In this document: positions 6,841-18,454 of the stretch, in pieces | Layout: every line of letters starts with the position of its first letter | Numbering within the stretch: position 1 is the first letter of the stretch | Assembly: GCF_001570565.1 (NCBI RefSeq) | Contig: NZ_BBXE01000045.1 | Location: 1-64,000, forward strand | Length of the DNA stretch: 64,000 bases | Direction of reading: 5' to 3' | Source of the DNA: Herbidospora yilanensis | GTDB lineage: Bacteria; Actinomycetota; Actinomycetes; Streptosporangiales; Streptosporangiaceae | Position numbers and translations under genes: made by a program | Notes under the pieces: model-generated | Told to the model about the DNA's origin: nothing | The model's database searches: none | What the model saw: the letters and a program-made list of their open reading frames with translations, nothing else

Positions 6841-9146
6841 GAAAGGAGGACGTCGAGCAGTTCCAGCGCTCCGCGCTTGCTCAGCGGCTCGTTCCCGTTT
6901 CCGCACTTCGGCGACTGGATGCAACTCGGGCACCCGTGCCCGCACTCGCACGACGCGATGGCGTCCCGGGTCGCCGTCAGCCAGGCCACCGCGTTGCCGA
7001 ACCCCCGTTCGGCGAACCCGGCCCCGCCGGCGTGGCCGTCGTAGACGAAGACCGTCAGCCGGCCCGTGTCGGGATGCAGTTCGGTCGATACCCCTCCGAT
7101 GTCCCACCGGTCACACGTCGCGAACAGGGGCAGCAGGCCGATCGACGCGTGTTCCGCCGCGTGGGCGGCTCCGCCGAGGTCGCCGATTCCGGCGGGCAGC
7201 GATTCGGGCGGCAGCGTCCACCACACCGCCTTGGTCCGCAGGCTGCGCGGCGGCAGGTCGAGGGGTTCGTCGCCGAGCATCTCGCCGGTGGACATGCGCC
7301 GCTTCAGATAGGACACCACCTGCCGCGTCACCTCGACCGACCCGAAGTGCAGTTCTCCCGGGCCGAGGGGATGGGAGCGCAGCGACTCGATCACGGCGAT
7401 GTCGGTCACGTCGCGGGCGAAGGTCGAGTAGTCGGGGGTGCCGGGGGTGACCAGGGCGACGCCCATCTCCAGGTCGAGTTCGTCGACCACGAACGTCTCC
7501 CCCTGGTGGATGTGCACCGCCCCGGTGTGCACCGACGTGTGCGACGAGGCTTCGTCGCAGGTGCCCAGCAGCCGTCCGGTGTCGGTCTCCACGATCTGCA
7601 CCGGCGAGCCGCCCGAGCCACGGATGTCGGCCAGCCCGGCGGCGAGCTCGCGGCTGGTCCAGAACCAGCCCGTCGGGCGGCGGCGCAGGAGGCCGTCGGC
7701 CACCAGGTCGTCGAGCACCGAGGCCGCCGAGGGGCCGAAGATCTCCAGGTCGGCCTCGGTCAGCGGCACCTCGGCCGCGGCGGCGCACAGGTGGGGGGCC
7801 AGCACGTAGGGGTTGTCGGGGTCGAGGACCGTCGCCTCGACCGGGCGGCCGAAAAGGGCCTCCGGGTGGTGGACGACATACGTGTCGAGCGGGTCGTCGC
7901 GGGCGATCAGAACCGCCAGCGCGTCCTGGCCGTCGCGTCCGGCGCGGCCGGCCTGCTGCCACAGGCTGGCGCGGGTGCCGGGCCAGCCCGCGATCAGGAC
8001 GGCGTCGAGGCCCGACACGTCGACGCCGAGTTCCAGGGCGTTGGTCGTGGCCACGCCGAGCAGGTCGCCCGACCGCAGGGCCTTCTCCAGCAGGCGGCGG
8101 TCTTCGGCCAGATAGCCGGCCCGGTAGGCGGCGATCTTGTCGGCCAGGGGGACGCCCGCGTCCTCCAGGTGTCCGCGGGCGGTGAGCGCCACCGTCTCGG
8201 CGGACCGGCGGGAGCGGACGAACGCCAGCGTCCGCACCCCGTCGACCACGAGGTCGGCCAGCAGGTCGGCCGCCTCGGCGGTGGCGGCCCGGCGAATTGG
8301 AGCTCCACCTTCGCCGCGTAGATCGGTCAGGGGCGGTTCCCACAGCGCGACCGTCGTCGTGCCTCTCGGGGAGGCGTCGCGGGTCACCTCGGCCATCTGG
8401 AGGCCCGTCAGGCGCATGCCGGTCGTCGCCGGGTCGCTCGCCGTGGCCGAGGCCAGGAAGAAGACGGGGGAGGCGCCGTATTTCGCGGAGACCCGCCGCA
8501 GGCGGCGCAGGATCTGGGCCACGTGGGAGCCGAAGACGCCCCGGTAGCCGTGGCACTCGTCGACGATCACCAGGCGCAGGCGGCGCCAGAACGACGTCCA
8601 GGCCGAATGCCTCGGCAGGATCGAGCGGTGCAGCATGTCGGGGTTGGTCAGCACGTAGTTGGCGTTGCGCCTGACCCAGGCCCGTTCCTCATGGGGCGTG
8701 TCGCCGTCGAAGGTCGCGGCGCGCAGACCTTGCACGCCCAGCGCGCTCACCGAGCGGAGCTGGTCGGCCGCCAGGGCCTTGGTCGGGGTCAGGTAGAGGA
8801 CGGTCCCGCCCGACAGCGCCTCGGTCACCGCCGGCACCAGATAGGCCAGCGATTTCCCCGACGCGGTGCCTGTGGCGATGATCACGTTTTGGCCACGGTG
8901 CACCAGGTCGGCGGCCTCTGACTGGTGACTCCACAACCCCTGTATCCCGAGCCCCTCGAACCCCTCGCGCACCAGCGGCGGGACCCAGGAGGGCCACTGG
9001 GCTTGACCTGCCTGACGTGCCGGAACATGCTCCACATGAGTGACCCGCCCGTGGCGGCCCGGGACCGTGACCAGACGGTCGAGAAGGGGGCGGCCCCGGT
9101 TTGGCGTACGCTCTCGGGGAAGAGCTGGGGATGTCGGCGAAGTCAT
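6819..9146 (-). CDS. DECH-box superfamily 2 helicase with C-terminal DUF1998 (MrfA-like)
   Basis: A 775-residue SF2 helicase. Motif I ATGTASGKS is near residues 91-99, motif II is DECH near 195, SAT near 220, and the HELICc motif VLIAGWPGTRASLWQQAGRAGR follows in two stretches. The C-terminus carries a Cys cluster (733, 735, 739, 742, 748) of the DUF1998/MrfA zinc type. Bacillus MrfA (YprA) acts in mitomycin-adduct repair. This is the conserved helicase of the Tad 'helicase/secretion neighbourhood'. The ATG at 9146 is preferred because AGGATGG lies 6 nt upstream; an in-frame ATG at 9206 is possible. Confidence 0.9.
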   Translation of the reverse strand: MTSPTSPALPRERTPNRGRPLLDRLVTVPGRHGRVTHVEHVPARQAGQAQWPSWVPPLVREGFEGLGIQGLWSHQSEAADLVHRGQNVIIATGTASGKSLAYLVPAVTEALSGGTVLYLTPTKALAADQLRSVSALGVQGLRAATFDGDTPHEERAWVRRNANYVLTNPDMLHRSILPRHSAWTSFWRRLRLVIVDECHGYRGVFGSHVAQILRRLRRVSAKYGASPVFFLASATASDPATTGMRLTGLQMAEVTRDASPRGTTTVALWEPPLTDLRGEGGAPIRRAATAEAADLLADLVVDGVRTLAFVRSRRSAETVALTARGHLEDAGVPLADKIAAYRAGYLAEDRRLLEKALRSGDLLGVATTNALELGVDVSGLDAVLIAGWPGTRASLWQQAGRAGRDGQDALAVLIARDDPLDTYVVHHPEALFGRPVEATVLDPDNPYVLAPHLCAAAAEVPLTEADLEIFGPSAASVLDDLVADGLLRRRPTGWFWTSRELAAGLADIRGSGGSPVQIVETDTGRLLGTCDEASSHTSVHTGAVHIHQGETFVVDELDLEMGVALVTPGTPDYSTFARDVTDIAVIESLRSHPLGPGELHFGSVEVTRQVVSYLKRRMSTGEMLGDEPLDLPPRSLRTKAVWWTLPPESLPAGIGDLGGAAHAAEHASIGLLPLFATCDRWDIGGVSTELHPDTGRLTVFVYDGHAGGAGFAERGFGNAVAWLTATRDAIASCECGHGCPSCIQSPKCGNGNEPLSKRGALELLDVLLSQRSVFR

Positions 9147-9304
9147 GGGTTTCCATCCTGGCATCTCGGGGGAGAGTCGCCCGGAGTCGTGATTTCGTAT
9201 AGACACAGGGGCGTGGCGTGGTTGAATGCCGCGCGTCGGGGTCGTGCTTTCTTAGGATGCACGATCCGCATCGGGACCTACGCAGGCAAGGCGCTGGAGG
9301 ATCT

Positions 9305-9655
9305 GTGGATCTGAAGTTGGACCACCGTACCGAGGACCGACTCACCATCGTCGAGGTTGAGGGTGAGATCGACGTCTACACCGCGCCCAGATTGCGTGAG
9401 CTGCTCATCGATTTGGTGAACAAGGGGAACTTCCACCTTCTCGTGAACATGGAGAAGGTCGACTTCCTCGACTCGACCGGCCTCGGCGTGCTGGTCGGCG
9501 GGCTCAAGCGGGTGCGGGCGCACGATGGCTCCCTGGAACTCGTCTGCACTCAGGAGCGGATTCTGAAGATCTTCCGGATCACCGGACTGACGAAGGTCTT
9601 CGGGATCTACGCCTCTGTGGAGGAGGCCAAGGAAGCCCACGGCCGAGACAAGTAG
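9305..9655 (+). CDS. bldG: BldG-type anti-sigma factor antagonist
   Basis: A 116-residue STAS-domain protein nearly collinear with Streptomyces Bld[11 protein letters not shown]-like N-terminus, then [19 protein letters not shown] with the phospho-acceptor Ser57, and [16 protein letters not shown]. It is expected to bind anti-sigma factors when unphosphorylated, controlling development and stress sigma factors. The GTG at 9305 follows GGAGG (9296-9300); an upstream ATG at 9218 adds a non-homologous leader. The next gene starts 2 nt after the stop. Confidence 0.93.
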   Translation: MDLKLDHRTEDRLTIVEVEGEIDVYTAPRLRELLIDLVNKGNFHLLVNMEKVDFLDSTGLGVLVGGLKRVRAHDGSLELVCTQERILKIFRITGLTKVFGIYASVEEAKEAHGRDK

Positions 9656-9657
9656 TC

Positions 9658-10113
9658 ATGGCCACCGTCGAGCTGACGTTCAGCGCGCTCCCGGCCCACG
9701 TGCGCACCGCTCGGTTGGTCGCGACGGCCATCGCCCGGCGCACCGGGGTGGCCGAGGCGCTGCTGGACGAAGTACGGCTCGCCGTCGGAGAAGCGTGCTC
9801 CCGGGCCGTGGAGGCACATCGTCTCCACTGTCCGGGAGAGCCGATCCGGATCGAGCTCAAAGACGACTCGGGGCGGTTCGAGGTCACCGTGACCGACGCC
9901 GCCCCCAGCGACGACCTGAAGGCCGTCGACTCCTCTGACGGCTACCGGCTGGTCGACGCGATGCTCGGGATAGTGCCCGAGATGCCCGGCCTCGGGATCG
10001 CGGTGATCGCGGGCCTGGCCGACGACGTCGAAGTGTCACCGGGTCCGACCGGTGTGAAGATCAGAATGAGCTGGCCGGCCGCCCCCACCCCTAACGGGCT
10101 GGCTGCCGTCTAG
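9658..10113 (+). CDS. ATP-binding protein, anti-sigma-factor-like (HATPase fold)
   Basis: A 151-residue GHKL-type ATPase domain, the usual partner downstream of bldG (SCO3548 position). The N-box helix reads DEVRLAVGEACSRAV near residues 38-52, with Arg where canonical RsbW-like kinases have Asn, so kinase activity is doubtful and a BldG-binding role is more likely. A DAAPSDD segment replaces the D-x-G-x-G box. It starts 2 nt after bldG and ends just before a terminator, so the two form a bicistronic unit. Confidence 0.8.
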   Translation: MATVELTFSALPAHVRTARLVATAIARRTGVAEALLDEVRLAVGEACSRAVEAHRLHCPGEPIRIELKDDSGRFEVTVTDAAPSDDLKAVDSSDGYRLVDAMLGIVPEMPGLGIAVIAGLADDVEVSPGPTGVKIRMSWPAAPTPNGLAAV

Positions 10114-10116
10114 TCA

Positions 10117-10146
10117 GGGCTCCCGGTCATGCGGGAGCCCTTTTTT
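10117..10146 (+). terminator. intrinsic terminator of the bldG operon
   Basis: GGGCTCCCG pairs with CGGGAGCCC around a 6-nt loop and is followed at once by six T. Confidence 0.93.
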
Positions 10147-10411
10147 ACCTGTGCGCAATCCCCTCGACATACGGCGATGCCCAATCTTCAGCCGATCTGT
10201 TCACCAATTTGCGGGGCGCAGGGGGTTCATATATGGCGAAGCGCTGCGTAGAGTACCCGGCACCGGCCAAGGTATTGCGGAACGCAACCGGAAGCGGCAC
10301 TGCCAATGACCCGGAAGTGCGCCGCCGGAGCTCTCCTCCTACGGGGCAGCCGTAACATTTTGGGGCAGCCACTCCCGGGCAGGACCTACCCGTCTGGCCG
10401 AGGAGGACGGA
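10147..10411. other. upstream region of hppA
   Basis: No gene is seen in these 265 bp. They contain an inverted repeat TTGCG-gaa-CGCAA (10275-10287) and a possible -10 TAGAGT (about 10251-10256) with a weak TTCATA 17 nt upstream. AGGAGG at 10401-10406 is the hppA ribosome site. Confidence 0.4.
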
Positions 10412-12739
<2,328 letters not shown>

Positions 12740-12752
12740 ACCGTCGGCCGGT

Positions 12753-12788
12753 GGCGGCCCCCCGGCACCCACGTGCCGGGGGGCCGCC
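12753..12788 (+). terminator. strong hairpin after hppA
   Basis: A perfect 16-bp stem (GGCGGCCCCCCGGCAC with its complement) encloses a 4-nt CCAC loop 13 nt after the hppA stop. No T-run follows, but stability alone suggests termination. Confidence 0.75.
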
Positions 12789-12805
12789 GCACGTCCATAG
12801 ACTCG

Positions 12806-12910
12806 ATGTTCATGAACGACAAGGGTGGCCGCGGCCTGGCAGTCATTCTGCTCGGCATGGCTCTGATGTTCGCCGTGATCGTGGCCCTCGCCATGTGGGC
12901 GATGCCCTGA
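12806..12910 (+). CDS. small single-helix membrane protein
   Basis: A 34-codon frame (32 if the second ATG at 12812 is used) encodes a charged start MNDKGGRG followed by one hydrophobic helix (LAVILLGMALMFAVIVALAM). It lies between the hppA terminator and the SixA-like gene, 16 nt upstream of the latter. No clear ribosome site is visible. The single helix and codon use suggest a genuine small protein, but function is unknown. Confidence 0.5.
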   Translation: MFMNDKGGRGLAVILLGMALMFAVIVALAMWAMP

Positions 12911-12926
12911 AAGGGGAGTTGACCGC

Positions 12927-13385
12927 GTGAAGACGCTGATCGTGTTGCGGCACGCCAAAGCCGAGCACACGCCCGGGGTCCTCGACTTCGAGCGGGTGCT
13001 GACCAAACGCGGCGAGCGCAACTCCCGCGAGGCCGGTGAGCTGATCGCCCGGCTGACGCCCGACCTGATCGTGGCGTCGCCCTCGGCCCGCACCCGGCTG
13101 ACGGCCGAGCTCCTCGGCCTCGAAGGGGTGCCCATCGAGTTCGAGCGCGACGTCTACGAGGCGTACACCGACGAGCTGATCGAGATCGTCCGGCGGACCG
13201 ATCCCGAGGTCGACACGCTGGTGCTGGTGGGGCACAACCCGTCGGTCCACGACCTGGTCGTGCAGTTGTCGGGGCCGCGGACCGAGACGTTCAAGCCGGG
13301 GGCGTTCGCGGTGATCGAGCTGCCGGGGCCGTGGGAGGAGCTCGACCCGGGCACCGGCACCCTGGTCGATGGCCACCAGCCTTAG
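12927..13385 (+). CDS. SixA-like histidine phosphatase
   Basis: A 152-residue member of the histidine phosphatase superfamily. It has the RHAKA motif (residues 8-12, His9 as phospho-acceptor), SPSARTRLTAELL near 50, and GHNPSVHDL near 98, as in SixA. E. coli SixA dephosphorylates phosphohistidine of a signalling protein; the substrate here is unknown. GGGGAG precedes the GTG start. Its end overlaps the FUSC gene by 17 nt. Confidence 0.85.
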   Translation: MKTLIVLRHAKAEHTPGVLDFERVLTKRGERNSREAGELIARLTPDLIVASPSARTRLTAELLGLEGVPIEFERDVYEAYTDELIEIVRRTDPEVDTLVLVGHNPSVHDLVVQLSGPRTETFKPGAFAVIELPGPWEELDPGTGTLVDGHQP

Positions 13386-15444
13386 AGACCGCGGCCTCGC
13401 CGTCGGCTACGGGGTCGTCGGCGCGGCCGGCCTGCTCATCCCGCTCCTCGTCGGGCTGGCGATCGGGCGGCCCGCCATGGGCGGCGTGGTGGCGCTCGGC
13501 GCCTTCCTGGTGACCATCAGGGCCAACCCCGATCCGCCGGGTGTACGCCTGTCCTTCATGCTCGCCGGCGTGCTCGTGCTGGCCGTGGGGTCGGTCCTCG
13601 GTGTGTTACTCATCGGGCACGACTGGCTGCTGGCGCCCGTGGCGACGCTGGCGGCGGCCCTGGCCATCCGGTTCCCCGTGGTGGGCTTCACCGCGCCGCT
13701 GGCGCTGCTGCTGACGGCGGCCAACCCACTGCCGGTCGATCCGATCCCGCACCTGGTCCTCCAGATCGTCGGAGGGCTGCTGGCGGCCTTCCTGCTGACG
13801 TTGCCGTGGGCGTGGCGGCGCACCCGGCCGCTGGCCGCGACCCTGGCGGAGACCGCCGGCCTGCTGGCCGACCTGCTCGACGCGACCTTCGACGGCGAGC
13901 GCCGCGAGGAACTGCGCGACGAGGTCGCCGACGCCCTCCAGAGCGCCCGCACCGCCTGCGCCCGGCACCGGTGGGAACGCCGGTCCCGTGACGCCGAACG
14001 GGTCACCACGGCCCTGCGCAGGGTCTTCTACGAGGCCATCACGCTGCGCGAGCTCGCCGAGGCGGCGGGCCTGCGCGCGGAGATCGAGCCGCTCACGGCC
14101 GAGCTGGCCGCGCGCACCCGGGCCCTGTTCCAGCAGGAGGTCGAGGTCGCCGAGGTCGACTTCGCCGCCCGCATCGACGATCTGCGGGGCGAGCGGCCCG
14201 ACGGCGAACGGGACCTGCTGAGGCTGGTGCTGCTGCGGCAGGTCGACCACGCCGCCACCCGGATCAGGGCCACGCTCGACCAGGCGAGAAGGCCCGCGAT
14301 GAAGCTGAAGTCGGGGCTGATCCCGATCCCGCGGCTGCCCGTGGAGAGCCCGGTCACCGACGCCATCATGGTGGTTCCGAGATCCCCGGGCATGCGACTG
14401 ACCAGGGACGATCCCGGATTCCGGCATCTGCTGCGGGCCATGCTCGGCACCGCCATGGCGTGCGTGATCATCGCGATCTTCACGCCGGAGCACGCGCAGT
14501 GGCTCGCGCTCGGTGTGCTGCTGACCATCCAGCCCACCTACGGCGAGACGCTCGACAAGGCCGGCGCCCGCGTCGGCGGCAGCATCGCCGGGGCGCTGGT
14601 CGCCGCCGTGGTGCTGCTGATCGCCCCCGGGTACGGCTGGCTCGCCGCCCTGATCGTGGTCAGCGCCGGCCTGGGCTTCGGCCTGTACGCCGTCCACTAC
14701 GCCTACTGGGCCACGTTCATGACCATGTGCGTGCTGCTGCTGATCGACTTCCAGGCGGTCCAGACATGGGAGATCGCCGGGTTCCGGATCGGGCTGAACG
14801 TGCTCGGCGGGGCCATCGCGCTGGCCTGTGTGCGGCTGTTGTGGCCGCGCGGCGAGGCGGTGCGGCTCCAGGGGCGGCTGGCCGAGCTGCTCAGGGCGCA
14901 CGCCCTGGCGGCCAGGACGCTGGCCGAGACGACCCGGGGACGGCGGCCCGAAGGGGCGGCCGAGCTGGCCATCCGGCGGGCCGCCGACATGGCCGAGGCG
15001 GTCGGGCAGGGCATCGCGGCGATGGCCCACGAACCCGGCGCGGGCGAGACGGGCCACGTCGCCGAGTTGCTCGAAGAGGTGACCAGGGTCCGCGACGGGC
15101 TCATCACGCTGACCTCGGTGTTGCGGGAGGACCCGGGCAACGACGTCGGCCCGGCTCCGGCCGTGCTGCACGCGGTGGCCGACCGGCTGGAGGGCGGGGC
15201 GGTGGCCGTCCAGGAGGGAACGCCTTACCAGGCGCGGGGTGACGTCGACCAGAAGCTCTCCGACCTGCGGAAATGGCTCGGAAAGCTGGCGCTGAGGAGA
15301 CTCGACGAGCTGAAGGCCGACCCGGCCGACTCCCGCACCGAGGTCAGGAGGGCCCTGCTGCACGCGGCCGCCGCCGACCACGCGCTCAAGGCCCTCGCCG
15401 ACGACTCGGCGCGGGTGGTGAGCCTGGCTACCGGAGACCGGTGA
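13369..15444 (+). CDS. FUSC-family membrane protein (putative aromatic/toxic solute exporter)
   Basis: A 691-residue protein with the double arrangement of the FUSC/YccS family: an N-terminal membrane domain (about 15-150), a helical cytoplasmic domain (about 160-330), a second membrane domain (about 360-490, with WLALGVLLTIQPTYGET) and a C-terminal helical domain. Family members include aromatic acid exporters; the substrate is not known. It overlaps sixA by 17 nt upstream, suggesting co-translation, and overlaps convergent serB by 17 bp. Confidence 0.83.
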   Translation: MATSLRDRGLAVGYGVVGAAGLLIPLLVGLAIGRPAMGGVVALGAFLVTIRANPDPPGVRLSFMLAGVLVLAVGSVLGVLLIGHDWLLAPVATLAAALAIRFPVVGFTAPLALLLTAANPLPVDPIPHLVLQIVGGLLAAFLLTLPWAWRRTRPLAATLAETAGLLADLLDATFDGERREELRDEVADALQSARTACARHRWERRSRDAERVTTALRRVFYEAITLRELAEAAGLRAEIEPLTAELAARTRALFQQEVEVAEVDFAARIDDLRGERPDGERDLLRLVLLRQVDHAATRIRATLDQARRPAMKLKSGLIPIPRLPVESPVTDAIMVVPRSPGMRLTRDDPGFRHLLRAMLGTAMACVIIAIFTPEHAQWLALGVLLTIQPTYGETLDKAGARVGGSIAGALVAAVVLLIAPGYGWLAALIVVSAGLGFGLYAVHYAYWATFMTMCVLLLIDFQAVQTWEIAGFRIGLNVLGGAIALACVRLLWPRGEAVRLQGRLAELLRAHALAARTLAETTRGRRPEGAAELAIRRAADMAEAVGQGIAAMAHEPGAGETGHVAELLEEVTRVRDGLITLTSVLREDPGNDVGPAPAVLHAVADRLEGGAVAVQEGTPYQARGDVDQKLSDLRKWLGKLALRRLDELKADPADSRTEVRRALLHAAAADHALKALADDSARVVSLATGDR

Positions 15445-16648
15445 GGCCGTCTTCGGCGTCGGCCGCCTCTACTTCTTCGCGGGAGATCCCGAGCAGGTAG
15501 AGGATCGAGTCGAGGTAGGGCACGTTCAGCGCGGTGTCGGCCTTGGCCCGGACCACCGGCTTGGCGTTGAAGGCGATGCCGAGCCCGGCGACCTCCAGCA
15601 TGTCGAGGTCGTTGGCGCCGTCGCCGACCGCGACCGTCTGGGTGACCGCGATCCCGGCCTGGGCGGCGAACCGTTCCAGGGCGCGGGCCTTGCCGGGCCG
15701 GTCGACGATCTCGCCGACGACCTTCCCGGTCAGCCGGCCGTCGACCACTTCGAGGGTGTTGGCGGCGGAGTAGTCGATGCCCAGGTCGGCCACCAGCGTG
15801 TCGGTGATCTGGGTGAACCCGCCGCTGACGATCGCGAACTTGTAGTCGAGCCGCTTCAGCGTGCGGACCAGGGTGCGGGCGCCGGGAGTGAGCACGACCT
15901 CCTTGGCGACCTTCTCGAAGACCTCCTCGGGCAGGCCCTCCAGCAGCGCGACCCGGCGGATCAGCGACTCGGCGAAGTCGAGTTCGCCGCGCATCGCCGC
16001 CTCGGTCACCCGGGCCACCTCGTCGAGGTTGCCCGCGTGGCGGGCCAGCAGTTCGATGACCTCGCCCTGGATGAGGGTCGAGTCGACGTCCATGACCACC
16101 AGGCGCTTGGCCCGGCGGAGGATGCCGGTGCGCTGCACCGCCACGTCGACCTGCTGGTGGCTGGCCTCGATCGCCAGCTCGGCCCTCAGGGTCTTCGGGT
16201 CGGCGCCGGAGACGGCCATCTCGATGCAGGTGACCGGGTAGGCCGACAGGCGTTCGATGCGGTCGATGTTGGCCCCGCTCGCGGCGATCCGGCCGGTGAT
16301 CCCGGCCATCGCGGCCGGGGTGAGCGGGTTGCCGAGGACCGAGATGTGCAGGCGCCCTCGCCTGCGGGCCTCCTTGGAGGCCGTCCCGGTGGTCAGTTCG
16401 AGGTCCATGTCCAGGTCGGCGGCGACCTGCTCGATTGCGGTCCACAGGCCGCCGATGGTCTCACCGGTGCCCTTCGGTTTGCCTCCCGCGTAGGCCACCA
16501 GGACGCCCAGCGTCAGGCGGCCGCGGATGACCACCTGCTCGACGTCGGCGACGGTCACGGGGAAACCGGAGAGTACGGAGAAGAGTCGGGAGGTGACCCC
16601 AGGGCGGTCAGGACCGGTGAGCGTGATCAGAAGAGTGCGCTGTTTCAT
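15428..16648 (-). CDS. serB: phosphoserine phosphatase with tandem ACT domains
   Basis: A 406-residue SerB catalysing the last step of serine biosynthesis. Two N-terminal ACT-like domains (about 1-170; TLLITLTGPDRPG at the start) precede a HAD phosphatase domain with the nucleophile motif DVDSTLIQGE near 190, SGGF near 285 and GDGANDLDML near 350. The ATG at 16648 begins exactly at the ACT domain; an in-frame codon at 16729 adds 27 unrelated residues. The size matches mycobacterial SerB2. Confidence 0.93.
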   Translation of the reverse strand: MKQRTLLITLTGPDRPGVTSRLFSVLSGFPVTVADVEQVVIRGRLTLGVLVAYAGGKPKGTGETIGGLWTAIEQVAADLDMDLELTTGTASKEARRRGRLHISVLGNPLTPAAMAGITGRIAASGANIDRIERLSAYPVTCIEMAVSGADPKTLRAELAIEASHQQVDVAVQRTGILRRAKRLVVMDVDSTLIQGEVIELLARHAGNLDEVARVTEAAMRGELDFAESLIRRVALLEGLPEEVFEKVAKEVVLTPGARTLVRTLKRLDYKFAIVSGGFTQITDTLVADLGIDYSAANTLEVVDGRLTGKVVGEIVDRPGKARALERFAAQAGIAVTQTVAVGDGANDLDMLEVAGLGIAFNAKPVVRAKADTALNVPYLDSILYLLGISREEVEAADAEDGLTGLR

Positions 16649-16793
16649 CCCGGATCTCTGGGCGTAGGACGGTTCCGTCGTCTCAACGCTACTGGGCCTG
16701 ATCCCGGAGCCGTACACCAGGTTCACCATGCGGACGCCGACACGCCCGAAAAGTGAGAGATCTTCGTCACTTCCTCATGTCGTCATTTCAGTC

Positions 16794-17522
16794 ATGAAGA
16801 CTGAAAGGGAACTCCACCTCACGGACGCCCGCGGACGGTACTCCGTCAGCCTCGCCACCAGCGCGGCGGACGTCCAGGCGGCCCAGCGGCTGCGCCACGA
16901 GGTGTTCGCCGGGGAGATGGGCGCGCGGCTCGACTCCCCGGTGACCGGGCTGGACGTCGACCGGTTCGACGCCTACTGCGACCACCTCGTCGTGCGCTCG
17001 GGCACCGAGGTCGTCGGCACCTACCGGTTGCTGCCCCCGGGGCGGACCGACCGGATGTACTCCGACGGCTACTTCGACACCGGCCGGCTGGCGGGGGTCC
17101 GGGACGGCCTGGTGGAGGTGGGCCGCACCTGCGTGCGCGCCGACCACCGGGGCGGCGCGGTGATGGGCCTGATGTGGGCCGCCATCGCCCACTACATGGT
17201 CGGCGGCGGCCACTCCTGGCTCGCCGGCTGCTGCTCGGTTCCCCTCGACGACAACGGCACGGCCGCCGCCGGTGTGGTCGCCAACATCGACCTCGGGCCG
17301 GAGGAGTACCGCGTCACCCCGCGCCGGCCGTGGACGGGCGGCACCCCGCCGGAGCGGTTCGTGATCCCGCCGCTGCTGCGCGGCTACCTGCGGCTCGGCT
17401 CGTGGATCTGCGGCGCGCCCGCCCACGACGCCGACTTCGGCACGGCCGACTTCTTCGTGCTGCTCTCGCTGGCCAACGTCGACACCCGCTACCTGCGGCA
17501 CTTCCTGGGAGAGGCGGCATGA
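16794..17522 (+). CDS. OlsB-like GNAT acyltransferase
   Basis: A 242-residue Acetyltransf_5 family protein resembling L-ornithine N-acyltransferase OlsB, which makes lyso-ornithine lipid from ornithine and 3-hydroxyacyl-ACP. It has RLRHEVFAGEMGAR (about 35-48), a DHLVVR beta strand and VEVGRTCVRADHR near 107. The ATG at 16794 is favoured by the family N-terminus. The stop overlaps the next ATG (ATGA). Pairing with a PlsC-family enzyme supports an ornithine-lipid-like pathway. Confidence 0.8.
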   Translation: MKTERELHLTDARGRYSVSLATSAADVQAAQRLRHEVFAGEMGARLDSPVTGLDVDRFDAYCDHLVVRSGTEVVGTYRLLPPGRTDRMYSDGYFDTGRLAGVRDGLVEVGRTCVRADHRGGAVMGLMWAAIAHYMVGGGHSWLAGCCSVPLDDNGTAAAGVVANIDLGPEEYRVTPRRPWTGGTPPERFVIPPLLRGYLRLGSWICGAPAHDADFGTADFFVLLSLANVDTRYLRHFLGEAA

Positions 17523-18400
17523 CCATCACGGCACCGGTCCGGGCGCTCACGCCCTGGTTGCCGCTGGCGCCCTGCGAGCCGGACACCTGCGTGGCGCCCG
17601 CGCGCCACCCGGCCGGACCGGTGCGGCAGGCGGCACGGCTGACCGGTGCCGTCGTCGTGCTCGCGGCCGGGCTGGTCTTCGCGGTGTTCGCGCGGCGGTT
17701 GTCGGCCGAGACCCTGGCCCGGGTGACCATGGCCTGGTCGCGGCTGCTGCTGCGGGCCCTCGGCATCAAGGTCACCGTGACCCGGGGGTTCGCCTTCGTC
17801 GGCGGCGCGGCCCTGGCCGTCAAGGCCATCTCCGGCGAGGCCGGCGCCCTCATCGTGGCCAATCACATCTCCTGGCTCGACCCGCTCGTGATGGCGGCCG
17901 TCCTGCCCTCACGCCTGCTCGCCAAGAGCGAGATCGCCCGCTGGCCGCTCATCAACACGCTCGTCGCGGGCTCCGGCGCCATCTTCATCGACCGCGAACG
18001 GCTCAGCCGGCTTCCCCGGACCGTCGGCGAGGTCACCGGGGCCCTGCGCGCCGGCGACACCGTGGTCGCCTTCCCCGAGGGCACCACCTGGTGCGGCCAG
18101 AGCATGGGCGGCTTCCGCCCGGCCCTGTTCCAGGCCGCCATCGACGCGGGCGCGGCCGTCCGCCCGGCGACGATCCGCTACCTGGAGGACGACGCCACCT
18201 CCGCCAGGCCCAGTTACGTCGGCGGCGACTCCCTGATCGGGTCGATCACCCGGGTGGCCTCGACCAGGCACATGACCGTCGAGGTGACGATGTTCCCGCC
18301 GGTCGCCGGCGCCGGCCAGACGCGGCGGTCGCTGGCCGGAGTGGCCGAGGCGCAGGTCAGGACCGCCCTCGGCACGTCCTTCACCGGCTTGCACTCGTGA
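17519..18400 (+). CDS. OlsA/PlsC-like acyltransferase
   Basis: A 293-residue 1-acyl-glycerol-3-phosphate acyltransferase family protein. A hydrophobic segment near 50-65 is followed by the catalytic HX4D motif NHISWLD near residue 115 and the FPEGTTWCG motif near 185. With the preceding OlsB-like gene it probably O-acylates lyso-ornithine lipid; an ordinary phospholipid role cannot be excluded. The start overlaps the upstream stop (ATGA). Confidence 0.82.
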   Translation: MTITAPVRALTPWLPLAPCEPDTCVAPARHPAGPVRQAARLTGAVVVLAAGLVFAVFARRLSAETLARVTMAWSRLLLRALGIKVTVTRGFAFVGGAALAVKAISGEAGALIVANHISWLDPLVMAAVLPSRLLAKSEIARWPLINTLVAGSGAIFIDRERLSRLPRTVGEVTGALRAGDTVVAFPEGTTWCGQSMGGFRPALFQAAIDAGAAVRPATIRYLEDDATSARPSYVGGDSLIGSITRVASTRHMTVEVTMFPPVAGAGQTRRSLAGVAEAQVRTALGTSFTGLHS

Positions 18401-18454
18401 AACGAACAAGCGACCAGGCCGTGAGGCCTGATCGCCCGTATTCGTACTTCACCG

